Part shown: positions 1 to 9,221 of the stretch, piece by piece
How positions within the stretch are numbered: the first letter of the stretch is position 1
Layout of the letters: the number at the start of each line of letters is the position of its first letter
Assembly (NCBI RefSeq): GCF_030730875.1
Contig: NZ_JAVAMA010000005.1
Span: 124,001 to 188,000 of the forward strand
Reading direction: 5' to 3'
DNA: 64,000 bases
DNA from: Sphingomonas sp. DG1-23
Lineage (GTDB): Bacteria > Pseudomonadota > Alphaproteobacteria > Sphingomonadales > Sphingomonadaceae
Program-made: the position numbers and the translations under genes
Notes under the pieces: generated by a model
What the model was told of the DNA's origin: nothing
Databases searched by the model: none
Seen by the model: the letters and a program-made list of their open reading frames with translations, nothing else

Positions 1-279
1 CTGCTGATCGATCGCACGCCGCTCGCCTCGGTGCGTCAGGCCCCGCCCTGGGCCTGGGTCGGCGGATTCTATGGCGCCTTCTTCGTCGCCGCGGTCGCCT
101 TCGCCGCGCCGCGGCTCGGGCTGGCCCTCACGCTCACCTTGACGATCGGCGCACAGCTGACCGCCGCCGTGATCCTCGACCATTTCGGGCTGCTGGGCCT
201 CGATCGCTCCCCGATCACGCTCGCGCGCGTGGCAGGCGTGACCTGCATCCTGATCGGCGTTCTGCTGGTTCGCCGCTGA
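1..279 (+). CDS. DUF606/YdcZ-type small DMT transporter, 3' end
   Basis: The frame is open from base 1, so the gene starts upstream; only the last 92 residues are visible. They form about three hydrophobic segments separated by short loops and end in a pair of arginines. The glycine- and alanine-rich helices (GGFYGAFFVAAVAFAAPRLG, then LTIGAQLTAAVILDHFG) and the closing GVLLVRR resemble the second half of DUF606/YdcZ inner-membrane proteins, a branch of the drug/metabolite transporter superfamily. The substrate cannot be inferred. The family assignment is from pattern memory; the membrane nature is seen directly. Confidence 0.6.
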   Translation: MLIDRTPLASVRQAPPWAWVGGFYGAFFVAAVAFAAPRLGLALTLTLTIGAQLTAAVILDHFGLLGLDRSPITLARVAGVTCILIGVLLVRR

Positions 280-515
280 TCCTGAGCCGTCCCTCTCGCC
301 CGGTCGCCGGCGCACCATTGCGCGCTCCGGAGATCGAGCCAGGGCTGATATTGGTGGAAAGCGGACCTTCTGCTTCCGAGAGCCTGAGGCAGGGTAGCTG
401 CCGATGTGGACTGGACCTGCGCGAAGGCGATTAACGCCGATTTTGCAGATATTGGAGTTCCAGGCCGTCTTTCGTGCAGATTGACGCGCTTCGCCTTCGT
501 TAATAGCTTGAAAAG

Positions 516-962
516 ATGCCCTCGGTCCTTTTGCTGCTAGCACTTTTAAGCGTTTCGTCCGTGGGCGCGCAGACCTTCGGTTACCCTCCCGACCCGGGCT
601 CGGGTCAGCCCGCTGCTGTGCAGCCGGTTCCAAGGGTGCCGTTGGAAATGCTGATCGTGCCCGAGGATCATCCCCCCTCCGCCGTTCGTGGCAACCAAGA
701 AGGCACTGTTGGGGTTCACCTGACCGTCACGGCCGGTGGCAAGGTGAGCGATTGTGCCGTCCGGCAATCGAGTGGCGCCCAGATACTCGATATCACTACG
801 TGCAAGCTGCTGGGTCGACGCGCGCGCTTCACCCCGGCACTGGATGCGGCAGGAAAACCGACTGAGGGTCATTTCGACCATGTCGTCCGTTGGAAAATTG
901 CGGCGCGCTGGGAAGTCAACATCCAACTCCCGCGCAAGGTTGATAGCCGCGCTCGCCCTTAA
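516..962 (+). CDS. TonB C-terminal domain protein, periplasmic
   Basis: A 148-residue protein with an N-terminal hydrophobic stretch (residues 3-18, ending in VGAQ) that looks like a cleavable signal peptide rather than a classical TonB anchor. Residues about 45-130 match a TonB_C fold: a GTVGVHLTVTAGGKVSDCAV strand pair, a helix with a second cysteine (TTCKLLGRRARF), and a closing strand HFDHVVRWKI. The proline-rich spacer of a true energy transducer is reduced to about 25 residues. It may be a soluble TonB-like periplasmic protein. The upstream ribosome site is weak. The sequence runs convergent toward the diheme cytochrome gene. Confidence 0.6.
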   Translation: MPSVLLLLALLSVSSVGAQTFGYPPDPGSGQPAAVQPVPRVPLEMLIVPEDHPPSAVRGNQEGTVGVHLTVTAGGKVSDCAVRQSSGAQILDITTCKLLGRRARFTPALDAAGKPTEGHFDHVVRWKIAARWEVNIQLPRKVDSRARP

Positions 963-1048
963 GCTGAATGTGTGTCTGCTTCGGGCAGAGGCGCGGCGAT
1001 GCCGAATGACCAGCTCCGGGGCGTCAGCTGCCGGCGCATCTTCTCCAC

Positions 1049-1669
1049 TCAGCCCGCCGGGCATTTCGCTCCGCTCGCGAGCCACGCCCGGCTCAATTCG
1101 CCGAACTGCGCCTGCGTCCCCGGCACGGGTGTGCGCCCCGGCCCCGGATTCCAGCCCCAGCCGACGAGGCTGTCATGCGCATTATGCTCGACGATCTGCG
1201 CGAGGGTCTTGCCGCCGTTGCGCCCACGGTCCTTGATCTGCTGGCAGATCTGGCCGAGCGTCTTGTCTTCCCACGCCATCTCGATCGGCGCGGCGTGCCA
1301 TTCGGGATGGCCGGGAATGCTCCCCGTGCCGTTGGCGAAGGCGACGTTGCGCGGCCCGTGGCAGGTGCTGCATTCGAGCCCCGCCACCCCGCGATCCTGC
1401 GGCCCACGCGCAACCGGCGGATTGTGCGGCTGCTGCGCGTCGCCCTGCAGCGGGCGATCGGTGCGCGGATGGCAATTCACGCAGCGCGGATGCTGGATCA
1501 CCTTGCCCATTTCGGTGAAGATCGCGACCGAGCGCGCCGCCGGATCGGCGATCCCGGCAAAGGCGCTGACCGGCTTCAGCCCCTCGGTCTGCTGCTCCTT
1601 CGCCTGGCCGGCGATCGCGAGCCCGAGCGTCAGCGCCGCGGCGCCGAGTGCGAGTGCGCCCGCTTTCAT
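1049..1669 (-). CDS. diheme cytochrome c of a molybdenum hydroxylase operon
   Basis: A 206-residue exported protein. The signal peptide spans about residues 1-22 ([17 protein letters not shown]). Two heme c attachment sites are visible, CVNCH at 63-67 and CSTCH at 100-104. It most likely carries electrons from the molybdopterin subunit encoded just upstream to the respiratory chain. The start was chosen because its ATG overlaps the stop of that gene by four bases (ATGA), implying translational coupling. A longer in-frame extension exists upstream but lies inside the other gene. The cytochrome call is seen directly; the partner is inferred from context. Confidence 0.8.
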   Translation of the reverse strand: MKAGALALGAAALTLGLAIAGQAKEQQTEGLKPVSAFAGIADPAARSVAIFTEMGKVIQHPRCVNCHPRTDRPLQGDAQQPHNPPVARGPQDRGVAGLECSTCHGPRNVAFANGTGSIPGHPEWHAAPIEMAWEDKTLGQICQQIKDRGRNGGKTLAQIVEHNAHDSLVGWGWNPGPGRTPVPGTQAQFGELSRAWLASGAKCPAG

Positions 1670-3810
1670 GCCTTGCCTCCCACCGTGAAGGGCAGCCGCC
1701 GCACCGCCTTGCCGGTCAGCTTGCGCCACGCATTGGCGACCGCGGGTGCGATCGGCGGCAATCCCGGCTCGCCGACCCCCGTCGGGTTCTCGGTCGAGTC
1801 GAGGATCGCGACCTCGACCTCCGGCATCTCGCCGATCCGGAGCGAGCGATAGCCGTCGAAATTGCTCTGCTTGACGATCCCTCCCTCGCCGAGCTCGACC
1901 TCCGAATAGAGCGCATGGCCCAGCCCATAGCCGATGCCGCTCTCCATCTGCGCGCGGATGACGTTGGGATTGACCGCGATCCCGCAATCCACCGCGCACC
2001 ATACCTTATGCACTTTGGGCAGCCCGTCAGGCCCCTTCGACACCTCCGCGACCTGCGCGACGTACGAGCCGAAGCTCTTCCACGCCGCGACTCCGCGCGC
2101 GCGCCCCGCCGGCACTGCCTTGCCCCAGCCGGCGATCTCGGCCGCTTTGGTCAGCACCGCCCTGGTCCGCGGGTCCGCCATCAGCGCGAGCCGTCCGGCG
2201 ACCGGATCCTTGCCGCCCAGTTCGAGCATTTGATCGAGGAAGGTCTCGACCGCGTACGCCGTGTGGGTATTGCCCACCGATCGCCACCACAGGGTCGGCA
2301 CGCCGCCTTCCATGATGTGCTGGCCGACATAATGATTGGCGAATTTGTAGCTGTCGGCGATGCCTTCGGTCAGCGCGTCGTCGACTCCGTCCTTCATCCC
2401 CATCCCCTCCATCGGGGTGTTCTTGAAGAAGCTCTGCGCCGCGACGACCTGATCCCAGGCGATGATCGTGCCCGAGGGATCGAGCCCGCCGCGCACCGTG
2501 TGCACCGCGAGCGGGCGATAGCGGCCGCCGCGAATGTCGTTCTCGCGGGTCCAGACATGCTTGATCGGGCCCTTGCCCCACGCCTTGAACGCCGCCGCCG
2601 CCTCGACCGCGAATTCCATCGCGGGCGTCGCCCGCCGCCCGAAGCTGCCCCCGGCATATTGCTCGTGCAGCGCCGCTTTCTCGATCGGCACCCCGAGGGT
2701 CGCGCAGATCGCGCGCAGCTCGCCGACCTGGAACTGGCTCCCCATCCACACGTCGAGCCGGTCGCCGTTCATCTCGATCACCGCGTCGAGCGGCTCCATC
2801 GGCGCATGCGCCAGATAGGGGAATTGATAGACTGCCTCGAGCTTCCGCGCCGCGCCTTTGAGCGCCGCCACGGTGTCGCCGGTCTTCTCGACCTGCTTGC
2901 CCGGCGTCTCGCTCGCTTCGGCAAATTGCGCATAGAGCGCGTCGCTGGTCCTTTTCTCGGCTTTGGCGAAATCCCAGGTCACGTCGAGCGCCGCGGCGCC
3001 CCTGCGCGCGGCATAGCTGTCCCGCGCATAGACCACGACGCCGTGCGGAATGGTCTTGACCGCGAGCACGCCGGGCACCGCCAGCGCGGCGGTATCGATC
3101 ACCGACTTCACCGTCGCGCCGAACGCCGGCGGATGCGCGATCGCAGTGTGGACCATGCCGGGGCGCTGCACGTCCATCGTGAACATCGCGCTGCCATTGG
3201 TCTTGGCGGCGCTGTCGACCTTGGGCGTGTCCTTGCCGATCAGGGTGAACTGGTCGGCGGTCTTGAGTACCGGCTTTTCGGGCGGCTTGAGTTGCGCCGC
3301 ATCCGCGGCGAGCTCGCCGAAGCGCGCCTTGCGCGATCCGCTCGAGACGACACCCTTCGCAATCTTGACCGACGCGACGGGCACGCCCCAGCGCTTCGCC
3401 GCCGCCTCGACCAGCATCGCCCGTGCCGAAGCCCCGGCGCTGCGCATCTGGATCCAGCTGTTCGAGATCGCCGAGGACCCGCCGGTGCCCATCGTCCCGA
3501 ACGCGAGATTTTTGTAGAGCGGGTCGTTGGCCGGCGCCATCTCGACGCGGATCTGGCCCCAATCGGCATCCAGCTCGTCGGCGACCAAAGTCGCGAGGCC
3601 GGTCGCCGGCCCCTGGCCGAACTCGACATGCTTGATGATCACCGTGACCAGATCGTCGGTGCCGATGCGGACGAAGGCGTTGGGCGCGAAGGGCAGCCCC
3701 GCCGACTGGCCCGGCGCAGCCTGCGCCGCCTTGCCGAGTGGCAGGACCATGCCGAGCACCAGCCCGGTCGATTGCAGGAAGCCGCGGCGCGTGGGCGTGA
3801 CTGCGTTCAT
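1666..3810 (-). CDS. molybdopterin-binding catalytic subunit, isoquinoline 1-oxidoreductase beta-type
   Basis: A 714-residue xanthine dehydrogenase-superfamily catalytic subunit. The N terminus has a twin-arginine export signal ([10 protein letters not shown] followed by a hydrophobic stretch to about residue 33), so the enzyme is expected in the periplasm or on the membrane. Molybdenum cofactor loops such as [11 protein letters not shown] and [10 protein letters not shown] are present, and the catalytic glutamate lies in GVGEPGLPP (about E681). Members of this family hydroxylate N-heterocycles or oxidise aldehydes; the substrate here is not predictable. It begins three bases after the 2Fe-2S subunit and overlaps the cytochrome gene. 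Together the three genes form a complete electron path: Mo cofactor, 2Fe-2S clusters, c-hemes. Confidence 0.85.
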   Translation of the reverse strand: MNAVTPTRRGFLQSTGLVLGMVLPLGKAAQAAPGQSAGLPFAPNAFVRIGTDDLVTVIIKHVEFGQGPATGLATLVADELDADWGQIRVEMAPANDPLYKNLAFGTMGTGGSSAISNSWIQMRSAGASARAMLVEAAAKRWGVPVASVKIAKGVVSSGSRKARFGELAADAAQLKPPEKPVLKTADQFTLIGKDTPKVDSAAKTNGSAMFTMDVQRPGMVHTAIAHPPAFGATVKSVIDTAALAVPGVLAVKTIPHGVVVYARDSYAARRGAAALDVTWDFAKAEKRTSDALYAQFAEASETPGKQVEKTGDTVAALKGAARKLEAVYQFPYLAHAPMEPLDAVIEMNGDRLDVWMGSQFQVGELRAICATLGVPIEKAALHEQYAGGSFGRRATPAMEFAVEAAAAFKAWGKGPIKHVWTRENDIRGGRYRPLAVHTVRGGLDPSGTIIAWDQVVAAQSFFKNTPMEGMGMKDGVDDALTEGIADSYKFANHYVGQHIMEGGVPTLWWRSVGNTHTAYAVETFLDQMLELGGKDPVAGRLALMADPRTRAVLTKAAEIAGWGKAVPAGRARGVAAWKSFGSYVAQVAEVSKGPDGLPKVHKVWCAVDCGIAVNPNVIRAQMESGIGYGLGHALYSEVELGEGGIVKQSNFDGYRSLRIGEMPEVEVAILDSTENPTGVGEPGLPPIAPAVANAWRKLTGKAVRRLPFTVGGKA

Positions 3811-3813
3811 CGC

Positions 3814-4275
3814 TCAGGCCTCCATCGCGTGCGCGGCGTCTTTGATAGCCTGACGGATGCGGACATAGGTGGCGCAGCGGCAGATATTCCCCGCCATCGC
3901 CGCGTCGATGTCCGCGTCACTGGGCTTTCGCTTGATCCTGAGCAGCCCGATCGCCGACATCACTTGTCCCGATTGGCAGAAGCCGCATTGCGGCACGTCG
4001 ATCGCCACCCATGCGCGCTGCACCGCTTTGGCTTCCTTGCCCGCGACGCCCTCGATCGTGACGACCTGTCTGCCGCCGACCATCGACACCGGCGTGACGC
4101 AGGATCGCCGGTTCTTGCCGTCGAGATGCACGGTGCACGCGCCGCATTGCGCGATGCCGCAGCCATATTTGGTGCCGGTCAACCCGAGATGGTCGCGCAG
4201 GACGTAGAGAAGCGGGGTTTCGGGATCGCCGTCGAAGCTTGCCGGCTTGCCGTTGAGCGTGAAGTCGGTGGTCAT
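3814..4275 (-). CDS. 2Fe-2S subunit, isoquinoline 1-oxidoreductase alpha-type
   Basis: A 153-residue protein with the two-domain iron-sulfur architecture of molybdenum hydroxylases. The plant ferredoxin-type motif is CGIAQCGAC with a further Cys in RRSCVTP; the C-terminal four-helix domain has CGFCQSGQ and NICRCATY. It has no signal peptide of its own; such subunits are usually co-exported by hitchhiking on the Tat-tagged catalytic subunit. The start at 4275 is preferred over an upstream in-frame ATG because a GGAGG sequence sits six bases before it. It is the first gene of the operon with the catalytic subunit and diheme cytochrome. Confidence 0.88.
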   Translation of the reverse strand: MTTDFTLNGKPASFDGDPETPLLYVLRDHLGLTGTKYGCGIAQCGACTVHLDGKNRRSCVTPVSMVGGRQVVTIEGVAGKEAKAVQRAWVAIDVPQCGFCQSGQVMSAIGLLRIKRKPSDADIDAAMAGNICRCATYVRIRQAIKDAAHAMEA

Positions 4276-4345
4276 GATCCCTCCGTGGCCGCTGGCCCGG
4301 AGGATCATAGGCATGTTTGGGGGGCGGAATCTACCGTCCGGTACA

Positions 4346-4371
4346 AATCCTCCCCCGGAAGGGGGAGGATT
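4346..4371. repeat. Rep-A palindrome, minimal copy
   Basis: A perfect 11-bp inverted repeat (AATCCTCCCCC, loop GGAA) just downstream of the sensor kinase stop codon. It is the shortest copy of a family whose longer members lie near 6.3, 14.6, 23.2, 45.6 and 53.3 kb. As RNA it forms a stable hairpin and could end or protect the kinase transcript. Confidence 0.7.
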
Positions 4372-4379
4372 GAGACGGC

Positions 4380-5417
4380 TTACCCTTCCAAATCCACGGT
4401 AACCACAGTCCCCTCCGGTCCGCTCTCGGTCCGGATCGTTCCGCGCGCCTGGCGAACGAACCCTTCGACCAGCCGATGCCCCAGCCCCCCGCCGCGGCGT
4501 GCCGCAATGGCGACCGGCGACATCCCCGCACCATTGTCCGCCACGGTCAGGCGCCAGCCTGGCCCGCGCGTTTCGAAGGCGACCTTGATCGCTCCACCGT
4601 CGCGGTCGTCAAAGGCATGCTTGGCGGCGTTGGTGACGAGCTCGTTGACGATCAGTCCGATCGAAACCGCCCGGTCGCGGGGCAGCGCGGCGTGATCCGC
4701 GGTGCAGGTCAGCGTGATCGCCCCACGCAGGAAAAGCGCCTCCTCCAGCGCGGTGCAGAGTTCGTGGATATAGGTCGCCATGTCGACCGTTCCCGGCGCG
4801 GCGGTGCCGCGATAGAGATGGCGATGCGCGCGTGCGATGCTCTCCACCCGCGCCAGCGCGCTCGCCAGCGCCTCGGCGGTCTCGCCGTCGCCGGCGCGGC
4901 GGCGCTGCATGTCGAGCAGAGAGGCGACGAGGGTGAAATTGTTCTTCACCCGATGGTCGAACTCTTCGAGGAACAGGTCGCGTTCGGCGATCTGGCGGTC
5001 GCGCTCCGTGGCGGCGCGGCGCACTGCGCGGCGGAAGGTCTCCGCAACGGCGATCATGATCACATAGGCGATTACGATCACCAGCAGCCGCGATCCGTCG
5101 CCCGGGCCTTTGGGGTAGAAACTGTTGACCGGCGCGAGCAGGAAGTACCAGCTGTGGAGCAAGGTCAGCAGCGCCGCCAGCGCCCCGGACTGCCAGCGGG
5201 CGAACAGGGCCGCGACGAGCACCGCCGGATAGCCCAAAGCAAACGGGCCCGCGCCCGGCGCGAAAATGTCGACGATCAGGCGCGCGACGACGCCGGCGGC
5301 CGCGCAAAGCAGCGCAAATAACAGCTGCGTCAGCCAGGCCGGCGCGTAAGGCGCCAGTCTCGCGGGCAGATCGAGTTCGCCTATTCGCCCCATCCTGGGC
5401 GAAACAGGCGCGTTCAT
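4380..5417 (-). CDS. DUF4118 / HisKA_2 family sensor histidine kinase
   Basis: A 345-residue inner-membrane kinase. Residues about 28-125 form three or four hydrophobic segments resembling the DUF4118 (KdpD-like) membrane module. The phosphoacceptor box is [10 protein letters not shown] with His155, the signature of the HWE/HisKA_2 class, followed by a HATPase domain with [12 protein letters not shown] and [10 protein letters not shown]. Such kinases often act in light or general stress signalling in alphaproteobacteria, sometimes paired with PhyR-type regulators, but no response regulator adjoins this gene. The ATP lid is short, as is usual in the class. The signal is unknown. Confidence 0.82.
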   Translation of the reverse strand: MNAPVSPRMGRIGELDLPARLAPYAPAWLTQLLFALLCAAAGVVARLIVDIFAPGAGPFALGYPAVLVAALFARWQSGALAALLTLLHSWYFLLAPVNSFYPKGPGDGSRLLVIVIAYVIMIAVAETFRRAVRRAATERDRQIAERDLFLEEFDHRVKNNFTLVASLLDMQRRRAGDGETAEALASALARVESIARAHRHLYRGTAAPGTVDMATYIHELCTALEEALFLRGAITLTCTADHAALPRDRAVSIGLIVNELVTNAAKHAFDDRDGGAIKVAFETRGPGWRLTVADNGAGMSPVAIAARRGGGLGHRLVEGFVRQARGTIRTESGPEGTVVTVDLEG

Positions 5418-5470
5418 CCAAAGTCTGTCAAGCTCGGTATTTGCGCTGACTAATCTGGATCAACTTTATT

Positions 5471-6280
5471 TTACAGAGACTTGTTGGAACGACCTGCAAG
5501 ATCGACGACATATTGCCACGCAACCCGGCCGGAACGGCTGCCGCGGCGCGTCGCCCAGTTGATCGCCTCGGCCGGATCGAAGGTCAGCCCATGCGCGTCG
5601 GCATAACCGCGGACGATGTCGACATAGGTGTCCTGATCGATCGCGTGGAAGCCGAGGCTCAATCCGAAACGATCGGCGAGCGCGAGGCTGTCGTCCACCG
5701 AATCGCGCGGATTGATCGCGCTGGCCTGCTCGGCGATATCGCGCGGGATCAGATGGCGGCGGTTCGAGGTGACGATCAGCCGCGTATTGGCCGGCCGCGC
5801 CTCGGCGCCGCCTTCGAGCAGCGAGCGCAGCGCGCGGGCGTCCCCGGCGGCGTCGAAGCCGAGATCGTCGAGGAAGATCACGAACGGCCGCGCCGATGCG
5901 GCGAGCAAGGCGAATAGTTCGGGCAGCGCGTCGAGATGCTGGGTGACCGCCTCGACCAATGCGAGGTTGCCGCCTTGCGCCTGCACCGCCGCGACGGCGC
6001 TCTTCACCAGCGCCGACTTGCCGGTGCCGCGCGCGCCCCACAGCAGCACGTCCTGCGCGGCATTGCCGTTCGCGAGGCGTTCGAGATTGGCAACCAACGC
6101 GTCGCGCTGCGCCGCGACGCCGCGCAGCATGTCCAACGGCAGCGGCGCGAAGGCGCGCGCGGCGGCGAGGCTATGCCCGCGCCAGACATAAGCGGGGTGG
6201 GCGAGCGAATCGGCAGGCGGCGCCGGCGGCGGCGCGAGGCGATCGAGCGCATCGGCGATGCGGGTCAGGGGATCGGTCAT
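5471..6280 (-). CDS. DUF815 family AAA-type ATPase
   Basis: A 269-residue cytoplasmic ATPase. The Walker A motif GARGTGKS lies at residues 82-89, Walker B is FVIFLDDLGFD near 133-143, and a sensor-1-like TSNRRHL follows at about 170. The LLEGG, TSNRRHLIPRD and WATRRGSRSGRVAWQ motifs match the DUF815 family, conserved in proteobacteria, whose biochemical role is not settled. The gene lies downstream of mutS in the same direction, separated by a repeat, so co-transcription is uncertain. ATP binding is well supported; the function is not. Confidence 0.8.
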   Translation of the reverse strand: MTDPLTRIADALDRLAPPPAPPADSLAHPAYVWRGHSLAAARAFAPLPLDMLRGVAAQRDALVANLERLANGNAAQDVLLWGARGTGKSALVKSAVAAVQAQGGNLALVEAVTQHLDALPELFALLAASARPFVIFLDDLGFDAAGDARALRSLLEGGAEARPANTRLIVTSNRRHLIPRDIAEQASAINPRDSVDDSLALADRFGLSLGFHAIDQDTYVDIVRGYADAHGLTFDPAEAINWATRRGSRSGRVAWQYVVDLAGRSNKSL

Positions 6281-6300
6281 CGAGCGGGGCTATAGCTAAA

Positions 6301-6430
6301 AATCCTCCCCCGGGAACCCGGGGGAGGTGGCGCCGAAGGCGACGGAGGGGCTCTCCGCGAGGGGGACGCTCGCGGTGAGGGCCCCTTCCGTCATGCTGGG
6401 CGTGTCACCTTCCCCGCTTCGCGAGGGGTT
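6301..6430. repeat. Rep-A composite palindromic element
   Basis: Fills the gap between mutS and the DUF815 gene. It opens with a perfect 11-bp hairpin (CCTCCCCCGGG, loop AA, positions 6304-6327), continues with the family core GGTGGCGCCGAAGGCGACGG, and closes with a second hairpin around CCCCGCTTCGCGAGGGG ending exactly at the mutS stop codon. The same core, inverted, recurs at 53.3 kb. Confidence 0.75.
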
Positions 6431-9037
6431 TCAGGAAGCTTCGCCTGCCAGCCCCTTGAGCCGGTACAACGCCTCCAGCGCATCGCGCGGGCTCAGCGCG
6501 TCCACGTCGAGACCATCCAGTTCGGCGCGCAACGCGTCGACCTTCTCTTCCTCGGCCTCGGCGGCGGCGGCGAACAGCGGAAGATCGTCGAGTCCCGCCG
6601 CGATCCCGCCGGTCCTGGCGCGTCCCGCCTCGAGCTTGTCGAGTACTGCCTTGGCGCGCTTGAGCGTCGTCGGCGGCAGCCCCGCCAGCCGCGCGACGGC
6701 GATGCCGAAGCTGCGATCCGCCGGCCCGTCCGCCACTTCGTGGAGCAGAACGAGATCGCCTTTCCATTCGCGCGCCCGAACATGGTGGAGCGACAGCGCG
6801 TCGCAGCGCTCGGCGAGGCGGGTCAGCTCGTGATAATGCGTCGCGAACAGGCAGCGGCAGCGATTGTCCTCGTGGATCGCCTCGACCACCGCCCAGGCGA
6901 TGGCCAGCCCGTCATAGGTCGAAGTGCCGCGCCCGACCTCGTCGAGGATGACGAAACTGCGCGGCGTTGCCTGGGCGAGGATCGCAGCGGTCTCGACCAT
7001 CTCGACCATGAAGGTCGATCGGCCCCGGGCGAGGTTGTCCGAGGCGCCGACGCGGCTGAACAGCCGATCGACCAGTCCGAGCGTCGCCGCGCTGGCCGGA
7101 ACATAGCTGCCCGCCTGCGCCAGCACGGCGATCAGCGCGTTCTGGCGCAGGAATGTCGATTTGCCGCCCATGTTCGGCCCGGTGACCAGCCACAGCCGGG
7201 AGTCTTCCGAAAGCCTGCAGTCATTGGCGACGAAGCGCCCACCGCTCCGCGCGACGGCGTCCTCGACCACCGGATGCCGCCCGCCCGCGATCTCGAAACA
7301 GGCATGGTCGACCAGTGCCGGGCGCGCCCAGCCGCCTTCGGCGGCACGTTCGGCGAGCGCGGCGGCGACGTCGATCCGGGCGAGCGCGTCGGCGGTCGCG
7401 GCCACGCCCTCGCGGCGTTCGAGCGCGGTGCCGGTCAGCTCCTCGAGATGCGCCGCCTCGGCGGCGAGCGCGTGTGCGCCGGCCTGCGTCACCTTTAGTG
7501 CCACGTCGTGCAGGTCGGGGGCATTGAAGCGCACCACGCCGGCCAGCGTCTGGCGATGGGTAAAGCCGCTATCGGGCTTCATCAGCGGGTCGGCGGCGCG
7601 CGCAGGGACTTCGATATGATAGCCGAGCACGCCGTTGTGGCGGATCTTGAGCGCGCCGATGCCGGTACGGGTGCGATAGTCGGCCTCGAGCGCGGCGATC
7701 GCCCGGCGCCCGCCCGCGCCGGCGTCGCGCAGATCGTCGAGCGCGGCGTCATAGCCTTCGGCGATATAGCCGCCATGCGCGGCGTCGATCGGCGGCTCGG
7801 GGACGAGCGCGCGGGCAAGCAGATCGATCAGCGCGCCATGGCCGCGCAGCTGCGGCGCCAGCTCGGCGAGCAGCGGCGGCGGGGTACCGATCCCGTCGAG
7901 CCGCTCGCCCAGCCGCCACGCGCCGTCCAGCCCGTCGCGCAACTGGCCGAGATCGCGGGGCGAACCGCGTCCCGCGGCGAGCCGGCCCAGAGCGCGGCCG
8001 ATATCGGGAAGCGCGCGCAGGCTGCCGCGAACCATATCGCGCAGGCCCGGATCGTCGTGGAAACGTTGCACGAGGTCGAGCCGGGCCTCAATCGCGCCGC
8101 GGTCCATCAGCGGCGCGGCCACGTCCTGCCCGAGCAGGCGCGCGCCGGCGCCGGTGACGGTGCGGTCCACGGAGTCGAGCAAGCTGCCCTTTCGGACGCC
8201 GGACTGGCTGACGCAAAGCTCGAGGCTCTCGCGCGTCGCCGCGTCGATCGCCATCGCCGCATCGGTGCGGCTGAGCCGCGGCGGGCGCAGGAACGGCAGC
8301 GATCCCTTGGCGGTGTGTTCGAGATAGGCGACGAGCCCGCCCGCTGCGGCGAGCGCGGCACGCGAGAAGCTGCCGAAGCCGTCGAGCGTCGCCACCCCGA
8401 ACAGTCGCTTGAGCCGCGCCTCGCCCCCGGCGCTGTCGAAGTCGACCTTGGGCCGCGTGACGGTGGCGAGATCGGGGATGGCGGTGGCGTCGCAGACGAT
8501 CGTCTCCGCGGGGTTCAACCGGGCGATCTCGGCGGCGACGCGATCCACGTCGGTCTCGATCACTTCGAAACGCCCGGTCGAGATATCGGCGCAGGCGATC
8601 GCCATGCCGGTCGCGGCCTCGCCGATCGCCGCGCACCAGTTCGCCGATCGGCTGTCGAGCAAGGCCTCCTCGGTCAGCGTCCCCGCAGTGACCACGCGGA
8701 CGATCGCGCGGTTGACCAGCGCCTTCGACCCCATCCGCCTGCGCGCGGCTTCGGGGGTCTCGGTCTGCTCGGCGACGGCGACGCGGTGCCCCGCCTTGAT
8801 CAACCGCGCGAGATACCCGTCCATCGCGTGGACCGGCACGCCGCACATCGGGATGCGCTCGCCGTCATGCTCGCCGCGCGCAGTGAGCGCGATGTCGAGG
8901 CAGGCGCTGGCGATCTTCGCGTCCTCGAAGAACAATTCGAAGAAATCGCCCATCCGGTAGAAGAGCAGGCAGTCCTCGGCCTCGGCCTTGAGGGCGAGAT
9001 ATTGCGCCATCATCGGAGTGGGGGCTGCGGAGGACAT
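6431..9037 (-). CDS. mutS: DNA mismatch repair protein MutS
   Basis: An 868-residue protein, the usual length for MutS1. The N-terminal mismatch-reading motif appears as RMGDFFELF (canonical GxFxE). The connector and lever domains follow, then the ABC-type ATPase with Walker A TGPNMGGKST at about residue 615 and DEVGRGTSTYDG at about 695. It recognises mispaired and looped bases and recruits MutL. I place the start at the ATG at 9037 because the product then begins MSSAAPTPMMAQY, aligning with the conserved PMMxQY segment of other MutS proteins; an in-frame start 36 bases upstream adds unconserved residues. It is divergent from maeB. Confidence 0.95.
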   Translation of the reverse strand: MSSAAPTPMMAQYLALKAEAEDCLLFYRMGDFFELFFEDAKIASACLDIALTARGEHDGERIPMCGVPVHAMDGYLARLIKAGHRVAVAEQTETPEAARRRMGSKALVNRAIVRVVTAGTLTEEALLDSRSANWCAAIGEAATGMAIACADISTGRFEVIETDVDRVAAEIARLNPAETIVCDATAIPDLATVTRPKVDFDSAGGEARLKRLFGVATLDGFGSFSRAALAAAGGLVAYLEHTAKGSLPFLRPPRLSRTDAAMAIDAATRESLELCVSQSGVRKGSLLDSVDRTVTGAGARLLGQDVAAPLMDRGAIEARLDLVQRFHDDPGLRDMVRGSLRALPDIGRALGRLAAGRGSPRDLGQLRDGLDGAWRLGERLDGIGTPPPLLAELAPQLRGHGALIDLLARALVPEPPIDAAHGGYIAEGYDAALDDLRDAGAGGRRAIAALEADYRTRTGIGALKIRHNGVLGYHIEVPARAADPLMKPDSGFTHRQTLAGVVRFNAPDLHDVALKVTQAGAHALAAEAAHLEELTGTALERREGVAATADALARIDVAAALAERAAEGGWARPALVDHACFEIAGGRHPVVEDAVARSGGRFVANDCRLSEDSRLWLVTGPNMGGKSTFLRQNALIAVLAQAGSYVPASAATLGLVDRLFSRVGASDNLARGRSTFMVEMVETAAILAQATPRSFVILDEVGRGTSTYDGLAIAWAVVEAIHEDNRCRCLFATHYHELTRLAERCDALSLHHVRAREWKGDLVLLHEVADGPADRSFGIAVARLAGLPPTTLKRAKAVLDKLEAGRARTGGIAAGLDDLPLFAAAAEAEEEKVDALRAELDGLDVDALSPRDALEALYRLKGLAGEAS

Positions 9038-9128
9038 GGTGCTGGGTAGCCGATGCGCGCGGGCGATCAACACCCCGTGCGGCGGAATCCTGGGGAAAAG
9101 TGGCGCCGGCGCGACTGGCGAATATCTA

Positions 9129-9142
9129 TGGTAGCGCTATCA
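9129..9142. promoter_or_regulatory. LacI-family-like operator upstream of maeB
   Basis: The 14-bp site TGGTAGCGCTATCA is an inverted repeat around GCGC with one mismatched position. It closely resembles the TGGTAGCGCTACCA-type sites bound by LacI-family regulators in sphingomonads, Caulobacter and xanthomonads. It lies 80 bases before maeB and 92 after the mutS start, so it could govern either gene. No LacI-type regulator is encoded in the window. The site is seen; its function is inferred. Confidence 0.4.
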
Positions 9143-9221
9143 AATTTTCGTATACTTTTGATCCTCGCGTGTTGCGGCCCGGGTATGCGGCTCCTAAAGG
9201 ATTGGGATCAGGGAGAGCTGC

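Noticed and set aside
1648..4695. A 1,015-codon plus-strand frame opposite the molybdenum hydroxylase operon
   Set aside because: Arg/Asp/His-rich antisense translation; the minus strand encodes recognisable iron-sulfur, molybdopterin and heme motifs with proper ribosome sites.
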